A stretch of 64,000 nt of DNA, from the NCBI GenBank assembly GCA_900553945.1, contig USFR01000005.1, positions 1 to 64,000 on the forward strand, given 5' to 3'. The notes beneath the pieces are model-generated. The model saw nothing but the letters and a program-made list of their open reading frames with translations, was not told the DNA's origin and searched no databases. Numbering within the stretch: the first letter of the stretch is position 1; each line of letters starts with the position of its first letter. Shown one piece after another: positions 52,652 through 61,234 of this stretch. The stretch is from an uncultured Clostridium sp. (GTDB taxonomy: Bacteria; Bacillota; Clostridia; TANB77; CAG-508). The translations under genes were made by a program, and so were the position numbers.

Positions 52652-53809
52652 TTATCTTTCTAACTCACTTAGTGGCATTGGACGATATCTATCAAACTCT
52701 CCAATAATTTTTACATTTCTTCCACTTAAACTATTTAAAAAATCATTCATCTCCATTTGAGAAACTTCATTATATTTTTTATCTTCTTTAGAATACATGA
52801 AATAATCATTTAATCCGTCTTTTTCATTTGGACTCACCTTAAAAATTGAAACCACATTTCTTTTATCATCATCAATAGTTGCAACATAGGTATTAATTCT
52901 ATTAAGCTCATCAGAAGGAAGTAATTTTTTTGCAACATATATATAATACCTTATATTCTCCAAATAATTCATATCAGCTGTATAATCTGTATATTTATTA
53001 ATATTATCAAAAATATATTTTAATTTATATTTTAAATACTCTTCTTTAGGCACATCCTTATCATGCAAAACATATTTCTTAAAACTCTCTGGATTTTGCA
53101 TATCTTTTCTAAGCAATTCTATAACATCCTCTGTATATAAGCCTCTCTTTGATAACTCATTTGATTCATCTTTTGAAACCAGTGGTAAATAACTATAGCC
53201 TAATTTAGCATCCATCTCTTCTCTTTGTTCTCTCGTTAATGTAGCAAATTTGCCAAATCTCTTCTCTAATTTTTTTACATACTCTTCATAATCCTCTTTC
53301 ATTTTCGGATTACGATCAAATCTTTCTAAACCAGCTCCAAAACTATCAATTCTTCTTGAAGACTTTATTTTTGATAAATCACTTATCAAATTTGCTATAT
53401 AATATTTTCCATCAACTTTTAATACTGTATCAACATGAGTAATTGGACTATTAGGAGACTTTTTAACTAATTCTGCCTTAATTCCAATTCTTTCATCTTT
53501 CAAAACAGAAACATACAATTCGGAAATTGATTTACATATTCCATAAAACTCCGTATCCATCTGATCATTATAATGTGCTTCCTTACCAGCTCTATCAGTA
53601 AATACAAATTCTGGATTTTCAGACACAATTTTTCCAAGCCCCATATAAATATAATATGCTTTCTCCAGCTCTGATAAACCTTCCGGCATATTATTTATTA
53701 AGGATTCTATTTTATCAGATGTCACCAAATCTTTATATTTAGCCTCATCAAGCATCAAAATATCACGTTTTCTAGTTATTCTGTTAATAATTTTTTTTAT
53801 TATCCCCAT
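52652..53809 (-). CDS. Transglutaminase-like cysteine-protease-fold protein, unknown function
   Basis: 385 residues. The middle of the first half resembles the transglutaminase/papain-like core: EKAYYIYMGLGKIV (a helix, family LxxAxxIYxxl), FYGICKSISELYVSVLKDERIGIKAELV with a probable nucleophilic Cys, and ITHVDTVLKVDGKYYIANLISDLSKI with a probable His and Asp. The C-terminal half is predicted helical with charged repeats (LRKDMQNPESFKKYVLHDKDV). No signal peptide is seen, so it is probably cytoplasmic or exported by an unusual route. I do not recognise an exact family. Convergent with hup; a ribosome binding site AGAGG lies before ATG. Confidence 0.6.
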   Translation of the reverse strand: MGIIKKIINRITRKRDILMLDEAKYKDLVTSDKIESLINNMPEGLSELEKAYYIYMGLGKIVSENPEFVFTDRAGKEAHYNDQMDTEFYGICKSISELYVSVLKDERIGIKAELVKKSPNSPITHVDTVLKVDGKYYIANLISDLSKIKSSRRIDSFGAGLERFDRNPKMKEDYEEYVKKLEKRFGKFATLTREQREEMDAKLGYSYLPLVSKDESNELSKRGLYTEDVIELLRKDMQNPESFKKYVLHDKDVPKEEYLKYKLKYIFDNINKYTDYTADMNYLENIRYYIYVAKKLLPSDELNRINTYVATIDDDKRNVVSIFKVSPNEKDGLNDYFMYSKEDKKYNEVSQMEMNDFLNSLSGRNVKIIGEFDRYRPMPLSELER

Positions 53810-53943
53810 ATTTACCTCTTAAATAAATTATAAATTAACTTAATTATAACATATTTTCAAATTTATCAATACATTTTCACATTTTTTCATTTTATCCTTG
53901 AAATCTTATATAAAAGTTGCTATAATTGTTGTGTTATAAGTCT

Positions 53944-54020
<77 letters not shown>

Positions 54021-54146
54021 ATGACGTATCTGTTCAAACTAATAAACAGATAGATACAAAAATCAATCAGAAAATAAAATCTGGTTGATTTTTTTGTTGT
54101 CTAAAAACAATATAAAAATCATCCAAATGAAAGGATGGTGTTAAAA

Positions 54147-54416
54147 TTGAAAATAATTAAACAAGAATTACAATTTGAAGAATGTCTAAAACAGAGACTT
54201 GAATTTATATGTGAATTTGCTAAAGTTACCCCTACTTTTATAAATGGTAGCATAAGAAAATTAGAAAAAACTAATCTTACATATATTGAGCCACATAAAG
54301 TGATTATTAAAAGTATTACTTTTTTAGTTTTCAATTATTCAAATGATGTGTATATTTCAAACTTATCTAAAAAGATAAAATTATCAGAGTTAGAAGAATA
54401 TTTGAAAAAAATATGA
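54147..54416 (+). CDS. Small protein of unknown function at the element's left end
   Basis: 89 residues from the TTG at 54147 (GGATGGTG upstream); an ATG at 54135 is too close to the site. Sequence: IIKQELQFEECLKQRLEFICEFAKVTPTFINGSIRKLEKTNLTYIEPHKVIIKSITFLVFNYSNDVYISNLSKKIKLSELEEYLKKI. It has Cys residues spaced widely and an alternating helix-strand pattern; I do not recognise it. It lies just inside the mobile element, so it may be element-encoded. Confidence 0.55.
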   Translation: MKIIKQELQFEECLKQRLEFICEFAKVTPTFINGSIRKLEKTNLTYIEPHKVIIKSITFLVFNYSNDVYISNLSKKIKLSELEEYLKKI

Positions 54417-54428
54417 AATTGTAAATAT

Positions 54429-54456
54429 TTGACATTTCTTGAAATCATGATATAAT
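54429..54456 (+). promoter_or_regulatory. Consensus promoter of the serine recombinase leader
   Basis: TTGACA (54429-54434), 16-base spacer, TATAAT (54451-54456). Both hexamers are perfect consensus; transcription should begin near 54463, leaving a leader of about 170 nt before the recombinase. Confidence 0.85.
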
Positions 54457-54470
54457 ATAGCCAATTAATT

Positions 54471-54609
54471 GCGTATAGCTGTTCGTCAAAAGCTATATGT
54501 TTACGAGCACTTTGAAAAATTTATATTATATTACAATTATATTGTATTTTGTTAAACGGATTTAAGAGATGTCAAAAGTACTCGTATTGTACTTTGATGT
54601 CTCTTTTTT
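54471..54609 (+). promoter_or_regulatory. Leader RNA with terminator/antiterminator-like alternatives
   Basis: Three segments are visible. Hairpin GTATAGCT/AGCTATAT lies at 54473-54498. TACGAGCACTTTGA follows at 54502-54515. A strong terminator stem comes last (AGAGATGTCAAAAGTAC at 54565-54581 with GTACTTTGATGTCTCT at 54589-54604, then TTTTT). The 5' terminator arm, TCAAAAGTACTCGTA (54572-54586), can pair almost completely with the upstream TACGAGCACTTTGA, so the two structures exclude each other. This is the layout of transcription attenuation. The trigger is unknown and no known riboswitch motif was recognised. Confidence 0.55.
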
Positions 54610-54627
54610 GTTAGATTGGAGGTTTGA

Positions 54628-56559
<1,932 letters not shown>

Positions 56560-56614
56560 CGTGACACGTTTTGTTTTTGTGATAACAAAAATGAAAGTGG
56601 CAATAGTTAATTTG

Positions 56615-56647
56615 AATAAATTTTATCCCAGTGGGAGAAAATTTATT
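56615..56647. promoter_or_regulatory. Hairpin downstream of the recombinase gene
   Basis: AATAAATTTTATCCC and GGGAGAAAATTTATT pair around AGT with one mismatch. It may be the recombinase terminator or part of the transfer origin region. Confidence 0.5.
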
Positions 56648-56658
56648 GCCTCGCAGAG

Positions 56659-56732
56659 CCCCCCATGTTATGATAGCATGTCATAACATATAGGGGGTTA
56701 GGACTTCCGTCAAGACGAAGTCCTGTGCTACG
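56659..56732 (+). other. Probable origin of transfer (oriT)
   Basis: Directly upstream of the relaxase are two inverted repeats. CCCCCCATGTTATGA (56659) pairs with TCATAACATATAGGGGG. GGACTTC (56701-56707) pairs with GAAGTCC (56717-56723), followed by TGTGCTACG. An inverted repeat ending in TGTGC-type sequence next to the mob gene is typical of MobV-class oriT. The exact nick site is inferred, not seen. Confidence 0.55.
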
Positions 56733-56757
56733 AAGAAATTTCAAAGGAGGTGCTTTT

Positions 56758-58146
56758 ATGGAGCAAGAATTAGCATATTCTTTTCATTTAGGTAGTGATA
56801 AAAACAAAAGTAAATTAGCAAAAAAAGTTGCAAAAGAAAATGTATCTGGTACTACTTCTCTAGCTAATAATGCAATTCAAAGTGCAAAAGATTTATCAGA
56901 CGTGAATAAACACAATTTGAGAGATTATGATAATCAAACAGAAATAATTAGAACGATATATGGGACAAGTGATATTGTAAATGATGTTAAACAAGTATAT
57001 TTAGATGAGTTTGAGCAAGCAAGGCTAGAATATAATCAAAATCAAACTCGTGAAGATAGAAAAATCGAAGATTATTTCAAAAAAGTATGTGACTCTCAAA
57101 ATGATGTAGCTTGTGAAATTATAATAGAACTTGGAGATATGGACTTTTGGAATGATAAAGACGAAAGATATAGATTTAAAATGGTTGATGTATATAATGA
57201 ACAGATAAAGGACTTAAATAAAATTATTCCAGACTTTAAAATAGCAAATGCAACAATACACTTTGATGAGGTTTCTCCCCATATGCATATAGTAGGTGTT
57301 CCAGTAGCCTTAAATTGTACTAGAGGAATGAAAAAACAAGTGGGCAAAAGTAAGTTATTTACAAAAGCAACACTTACTGAAATGCAAGATAAAATGAGAA
57401 ATGCTTGTATCAAATCATATAATAAGTTTTATGAAGTTAATACACGATTAAAACAAAAGCAAAAAGGCAGAAATCAAGACATCAATGTTAATGAAATAGG
57501 CAAGTATAGAGAAATTAAGAAACAACTAGCTAAAAAAGAACAAAAACTTGAAAAAGCAAACATTCAAACTAGAGAACTTGATAATTCTAGTAAAGATATA
57601 AAAGAAATATTAGACAACTTAAAGCCTGCTTTGATAAATAAAAATAATATGGTTATTTCAAACGAGGATGTCCAGAAAATCAAAAATTATACAGAAGATG
57701 TAAAAGATATTACTAAAACTGTAAGAAGTGTAAATGGCTTAAATATGGCAATTAAAGATTTTGAGCATTCTGCTTTTGAAATAGAAAAGGAAAATCGTTC
57801 ACTTAAATATGAAATAGAACTAAAAGATAATGAAATTGACAGTTTAAAAAAGGAATTATCTACTAAAGACAAGATTATAGGAAGGTTACAAAATGAAAAG
57901 GAAAAATTAAAACAAGAATTACAGAAATTCAAAGGATTTTGGCATAATATTATGAGTCATTTTCACAAAAGAATTTGCTACGATAAAGATGATAACTATA
58001 AAATTGTTAGCGATGACTTATACAAAAATGGCATATTCGATAACAATGATAATGAAATTGCTAATAACATTGCTAGAAAAGTAACTATACCAAATGAAAA
58101 CAAGCAAACAAAGAATAAAAAGAAAAATAATGATACTAGATTTTAA
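56758..58146 (+). CDS. MobV-family relaxase (plasmid recombination/mobilization enzyme)
   Basis: 462 residues from the ATG at 56758 (AAAGGAGGTGC upstream). The N-terminal HUH endonuclease domain shows NIxxH-like YSFHLGSDKNKSKL and DNQTEIIRTIYG. The metal-binding motif ATIHFDEVSPHMHIVGVPVAL fits the MobV HxDExxPHxH pattern. The C-terminal half is coiled coil (KKEQKLEKANIQTRELDNS.. LKYEIELKDNEIDSLKKELSTKDKIIGRLQNEKEKLKQEL), then a basic tail. It would nick oriT and pilot the strand through a helper conjugation system. It appears intact, unlike the recombinase before it. Confidence 0.9.
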   Translation: MEQELAYSFHLGSDKNKSKLAKKVAKENVSGTTSLANNAIQSAKDLSDVNKHNLRDYDNQTEIIRTIYGTSDIVNDVKQVYLDEFEQARLEYNQNQTREDRKIEDYFKKVCDSQNDVACEIIIELGDMDFWNDKDERYRFKMVDVYNEQIKDLNKIIPDFKIANATIHFDEVSPHMHIVGVPVALNCTRGMKKQVGKSKLFTKATLTEMQDKMRNACIKSYNKFYEVNTRLKQKQKGRNQDINVNEIGKYREIKKQLAKKEQKLEKANIQTRELDNSSKDIKEILDNLKPALINKNNMVISNEDVQKIKNYTEDVKDITKTVRSVNGLNMAIKDFEHSAFEIEKENRSLKYEIELKDNEIDSLKKELSTKDKIIGRLQNEKEKLKQELQKFKGFWHNIMSHFHKRICYDKDDNYKIVSDDLYKNGIFDNNDNEIANNIARKVTIPNENKQTKNKKKNNDTRF

Positions 58147-58161
58147 AAGGAGAAAAATGTT

Positions 58162-58466
58162 ATGGAAGAAAATAAAGTTGAAAATGTAATAAATATAATT
58201 AAAGATATGAATATAAAGGACAAGTTAAGACTTGCAATATGTATGAATGATAGCCATGGCTTACTTTAGACTATGACAGAAAAGAAATGTATAATAAATT
58301 TAATACACGTTTAAGAAAAATTGATGAAGAATATCGAACAACTCTAATAAATTTTGGACAAAGCAAATATTTTATTATAAATTTTACTATGGCAAAACTT
58401 ATGGAAATGGAACAAACTGATAGAAATAAAATTGCTTTGTATTTGTTTAATAGTATTGAAGAATAA
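58162..58466 (+). pseudogene. Small gene of the mobile element, frameshifted
   Basis: ATG at 58162 with AAAAGGAG upstream. The first frame reads MEENKVENVINIIKDMNIKDKLRLAICMNDSHG and stops at about 58269. The next frame continues TLDYDRKEMYNKFNTRLRKIDEEYRTTLINFGQSKYFIINFTMAKLMEMEQTDRNKIALYLFNSIEE and ends at 58466. Loss of one base near GGCTTAC around 58258-58262 explains it. The restored protein of about 100 residues is predicted helical; I do not recognise it. A terminator follows. Confidence 0.6.
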
Positions 58467-58470
58467 TTGA

Positions 58471-58510
58471 AAGAATAAGGCTCACATATTTCTATGCGAG
58501 CCTATTCTTT
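58471..58510 (+). terminator. Terminator after the mobile-element mob operon
   Basis: AAGAATAAGGCTC and GAGCCTATTCTTT pair around a 14-nt loop; the T-rich tail continues as TTCT. Confidence 0.8.
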
Positions 58511-58549
58511 TCTAAAGTAACTGTACATTAGAAAAGGGAGAATAACCTA

Positions 58550-58864
58550 CTACTGAATCCATTCAATATTGCAGAAAGATTTTGAGAGCCTTTTTATCTT
58601 GGCATCAGCTACTTTTGCACTAACTAAACAGCAGTCTCCGATCTCAAGTTGTGCAACTACTGATACTGTATTGGCAGGCAAGCCACGATGTTTATGAAAA
58701 TCATACATAGCTTCCAGTTGGAATATTGTAAGATATTCCTTTCCAATAGTTTCAAGTTCTTTCTCCAGCTCCAAGAGCCTTTCTGCCGAGTTATTTATTG
58801 ACATATAAGCTCTTCCATTGAATAAGAACTCCTCCCGATGATGTGAGATTTTGATAACGTCCAT
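58550..58864 (-). CDS. Small protein of unknown function (orphan)
   Basis: 104 residues: VIKISHHREEFLFNGRAYMSINNSAERLLELEKELETIGKEYLTIFQLEAMYDFHKHRGLPANTVSVVAQLEIGDCCLVSAKVADAKIKRLSKSF. The centre is a helix-rich segment and the C-terminus has beta strands with CC. I do not recognise a family. GGAGG precedes the ATG, and TTGCAA/TATGAT with 17-base spacing upstream is a likely promoter. Codon choice is noticeably less AT-biased than the surrounding genes, resembling the Clp/M41 gene and the gene at 60184. Confidence 0.6.
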   Translation of the reverse strand: MDVIKISHHREEFLFNGRAYMSINNSAERLLELEKELETIGKEYLTIFQLEAMYDFHKHRGLPANTVSVVAQLEIGDCCLVSAKVADAKIKRLSKSFCNIEWIQ

Positions 58865-58952
58865 AGTAATTTCCTCCTTATGCTTATGAAGTTGATAAAA
58901 TCATATCAAATTTTACAAAAAATTGCAATGCAAACAAAAAAATTATGTCAAG

Positions 58953-58981
58953 TTGACTTTTGATATAAAATCTTGTATAAT
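58953..58981 (+). promoter_or_regulatory. Promoter upstream of the 59183 gene
   Basis: TTGACT (58953-58958), 17-base spacer, TATAAT (58976-58981). Transcription from here would leave a leader of nearly 200 nt before the next start codon. The leader contains two additional AGGAGG-like sites (about 59112 and 59132). Confidence 0.7.
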
Positions 58982-59182
58982 AAGTATCTACAAGCAATAT
59001 GCTTTTTAACATATTCACTTATGTAAACTAGTGTAACTATTAATTTAATACAGATTTGTAAAATGTTTTAAAGTGAAAAAATACAAAGAAGTACATTGAT
59101 AATTTAAGATGAGGAGGGTAGAAAGTTCAAAAGGAGAATACGTTTTAACATTGACTTAATCATTTATAAGGAGGCTAATTTT

Positions 59183-59542
59183 ATGCGAGAAATTAATAAG
59201 GATTTATGGGCAAAGGCATCTATGGTTGCAAGTGGAATTAAAAAGCTTATTTGGGCACATACTTGTTTCTACATTTATCCTCATATTGATGAGGATTTAA
59301 AGGAGTACAATGTTTATCTTAATAATTATGGCAAGTTTTCAGTAAGACTGGATGACGGTTCAGAGTTCTTTTTGATACAGCCTTGTCCTCACTTAATTTA
59401 TCAGTTATATGAAGCAAAGGTTAAAGCTGACAATGGAAATACACTTGATGATAATACCGAAATTAAGGTAAAAGCCTATGAAAAATTTAAAGGTTTCTTT
59501 GAGTTTATGATAAGCTATTGTAGCATTAACATTGTGGGATGA
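59183..59542 (+). CDS. Small protein of unknown function
   Basis: 119 residues: REINKDLWAKASMVASGIKKLIWAHTCFYIYPHIDEDLKEYNVYLNNYGKFSVRLDDGSEFFLIQPCPHLIYQLYEAKVKADNGNTLDDN. Aromatic-rich segments suggest a compact alpha/beta domain. Not recognised. AAGGAGG lies 12 bases upstream of the ATG. It is divergent from the 58550 gene with a shared promoter region, and a terminator follows. Confidence 0.6.
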   Translation: MREINKDLWAKASMVASGIKKLIWAHTCFYIYPHIDEDLKEYNVYLNNYGKFSVRLDDGSEFFLIQPCPHLIYQLYEAKVKADNGNTLDDNTEIKVKAYEKFKGFFEFMISYCSINIVG

Positions 59543-59570
59543 TAATTTCATATTTTGTTTTCTTTGTGGG

Positions 59571-59598
59571 ATAGGTAGAGAATTTTTTCTCTACCTAT
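59571..59598 (+). terminator. Terminator after the 59183 gene
   Basis: ATAGGTAGAGAA and TTCTCTACCTAT are exact complements around TTTT, followed by TCTTATTCT. Confidence 0.88.
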
Positions 59599-59658
59599 TC
59601 TTATTCTAAAAGATATTTAAATTTGCGACTATAAGAAAATAAATATTTTGAAAATCGT

Positions 59659-59687
59659 TTGACAAATCTCAATTATCTGTGTATAAT
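59659..59687 (+). promoter_or_regulatory. Consensus promoter of a candidate small RNA
   Basis: TTGACA (59659-59664), 17-base spacer, TATAAT (59682-59687): both boxes are perfect consensus. No ORF with a ribosome binding site follows before the terminator at 59737-59776. Confidence 0.85.
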
Positions 59688-59693
59688 AAATAT

Positions 59694-59785
59694 AGGAAAT
59701 GAAACACAGAAATGTGTTGTCACATATAAAATTGCGAAGACACTACATTGCCTGCCAAAGCATAATGTAGTGTCTTTATTTATTC
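59694..59785 (+). ncRNA. Candidate antisense RNA (type I antitoxin-like)
   Basis: From the predicted start near 59694 to the terminator hairpin AAGACACTACATT/AATGTAGTGTCTT (59737-59776) and its T-rich tail. An internal hairpin AACACA/TGTGTT is near the 5' end. The 3' part overlaps, in antisense, the 3' end of the transcript for the 33-codon peptide on the opposite strand. Both RNAs start with similar sequence (ATAGGAAATGAA, then ATGTGTTG..CAC). This matches the layout of convergent type I toxin-antitoxin loci. Confidence 0.55.
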
Positions 59786-59881
59786 CTTATTTGTCCAAAG
59801 TATGTATATAACTGTCAATAAGGCTACGTTTATAGTTAGGGAAAATCCCAATGCATATATCAAAAATAATATAAATCCCAT
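59780..59881 (-). CDS. 33-residue hydrophobic peptide, candidate type I toxin
   Basis: ATG at 59881 with GAGGTGG upstream; the peptide starts MGFILFLIYALGFSL and ends YILWTNKE, with one membrane-spanning helix and a charged C-terminus. Small size, membrane helix and polar tail are typical of Fst/TxpA-type toxins. A minus-strand promoter is present: TTGCTT (59991-59996), 17-base spacer, TATACT (59968-59973). A hairpin CATAGTT/AACTATG (59901-59917) lies next to the ribosome binding site and may sequester it. No family homology is claimed; the locus arrangement is the main evidence. Confidence 0.6.
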   Translation of the reverse strand: MGFILFLIYALGFSLTINVALLTVIYILWTNKE

Positions 59882-59967
59882 AAACACCACCTCACTTTCT
59901 CATAGTTAGAAACTATGAAGCTTAGTGGCAACACACATCTGCTTTATATTCATTTCCTATGTTTCAT

Positions 59968-59996
59968 AGTATAGCATAATATTTATAGTAAAGCAA
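59968..59996 (-). promoter_or_regulatory. Promoter of the small hydrophobic peptide
   Basis: Minus-strand TTGCTT (59991-59996), spacer 17, TATACT (59968-59973), giving a 5' leader of about 80 nt. Confidence 0.6.
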
Positions 59997-60074
59997 CAGA
60001 AAAAGAACAAATATTTGCAAAAGTTTTTTGTAAAATTACTTGATTTTTATAAAATAATTTGATAATCTATATAT

Positions 60075-60182
60075 AAATTGATTGATATTTGTATCAATCG
60101 TTAAAGGGTGTGAAAAAAGTTGTAGATATCTACGTTGTTCGCACCAACAAAGAGCCTGGCAATATACCAGGCTCTTTTATTA
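60075..60182 (+). ncRNA. Structured intergenic segment ending in a terminator
   Basis: Three consecutive stems: GATTGAT/ATCAATC; GGTGTGAA/TTCGCACC enclosing the self-complementary GTAGATATCTAC; and the terminator AAAGAGCCTGG/CCAGGCTCTTT (60149-60178). There is no ORF. Only the terminator is certain, and it could equally serve the convergent 60184 gene on the minus strand. A good promoter in front was not found, so a separate RNA is speculative. Confidence 0.35.
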
Positions 60183-60183
60183 G

Positions 60184-61020
60184 TTAGATTGCTTCTGTAA
60201 CTTCTCCCGTCAGCATGTTTTGGTAAACATACTTGTCTAATACTGGCTTAGCAATAATAGACTTTTTCGCCACTACAGCGTATCTCTTATACGGAATGTT
60301 ATCATCCGTTACAACGATACCCGCTTTCCTAATAATGTTAAAAGGATATTCGTTTCTCAGCTGTAAAAAATCATAATCCGTTTTAAAGAAATTTGCTACT
60401 TTGCCATTAGCTTTATCAACTATGACAATAGCATCGGGTGAAGATGTGATATACACATACTTATCACCCACGTACAACGGTCCCTCTACACTTGTTACAT
60501 CAAATAAGTATTTAATACTCTCATTAGATGGAACAATCTGCTCAATATTATCTACAGTTACTGTAAGTGGAAGCTCTTCAGCTTCAGTGCTTTCATTCTC
60601 AACTCCCTTTATATCAAGGAAATACCCTGTATAAGAGTTAATTGCTGAAACAATGATAAGCAAAACAGCAGCTCCACCAATAATACGAGATTTTAGCTCA
60701 ACATTATTATTCCAACCAATTGACATGGTTATGACTTGAAAAACACAAACTAAGCAAAAAGGAATAACTGCTCCTATCAATGTAAATGTAACACATGCAT
60801 CTTTATAAAGCATCAAGCTAGATATAAAAGTTACTCCGAAAGCAAAAATCTGATAAAAAATAAAATCCCTCAGACTCTTTTTCCCTTCATCGATTCCGCG
60901 ATATTCCTTGTCGCCAACAATGGTTTTCCGTTTGATTAATGATTTCCAAAACCATGGTAACACGAACACCGTAGAGCAAAGTGCCCATACAATAGATAAT
61001 AAGATGATTACTACTAACAT
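60184..61020 (-). CDS. Multi-spanning membrane protein with extracytoplasmic domain, unknown
   Basis: 278 residues. Four predicted helices occupy the first half: VVIILLSIVWALCSTVFVLPWF, FYQIFAFGVTFISSLMLY, FTLIGAVIPFCLVCVFQVITMSIG and AAVLLIIVSAINSYTGYFL. A soluble C-terminal half then repeats strand-like segments (GPLYVGDKYVYITSSPDAIVIVDKANGKVANFFKTDYD, KAGIVVTDDNIPYKRYAVVAKKS). Not recognised. GGAGG precedes the ATG; TTGCTA/TAAAAT with 17-base spacing is a likely promoter about 150 bases upstream. Codon use is less AT-biased than flanking housekeeping genes. Confidence 0.65.
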   Translation of the reverse strand: MLVVIILLSIVWALCSTVFVLPWFWKSLIKRKTIVGDKEYRGIDEGKKSLRDFIFYQIFAFGVTFISSLMLYKDACVTFTLIGAVIPFCLVCVFQVITMSIGWNNNVELKSRIIGGAAVLLIIVSAINSYTGYFLDIKGVENESTEAEELPLTVTVDNIEQIVPSNESIKYLFDVTSVEGPLYVGDKYVYITSSPDAIVIVDKANGKVANFFKTDYDFLQLRNEYPFNIIRKAGIVVTDDNIPYKRYAVVAKKSIIAKPVLDKYVYQNMLTGEVTEAI

Positions 61021-61234
61021 ATTTTTTTCCTCCTATAATAATAGATAGATGGTCTACAAGTTACATCTATATTCAACTAACATTTCTGTTAGGAATAAAG
61101 AAATTAATAAAATTATAACAACGTGAATCGTATTTATTTTACCATACTTTACATAAAATAGCAATATCAATCTAAAATTTAAATCAATAATGTATATATA
61201 AAAATTATATTACATTTTTATAAAAATACCTTTA

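Noticed and set aside
59112..59160. Leader peptide MRRVESSKGEYV.. in the 5' UTR of the 59183 gene
   Set aside because: The ATG is merged with the AGGAGG sequence and has no site of its own; it was not called as a gene.
59694..59996. Direct assignment of the small peptide to the Fst family
   Set aside because: The peptide lacks the Fst P-x-x-x-G pattern, and the repeats at the two 5' ends are in inverted orientation on the DNA, not the direct repeats of par. Only the general type I layout is claimed.
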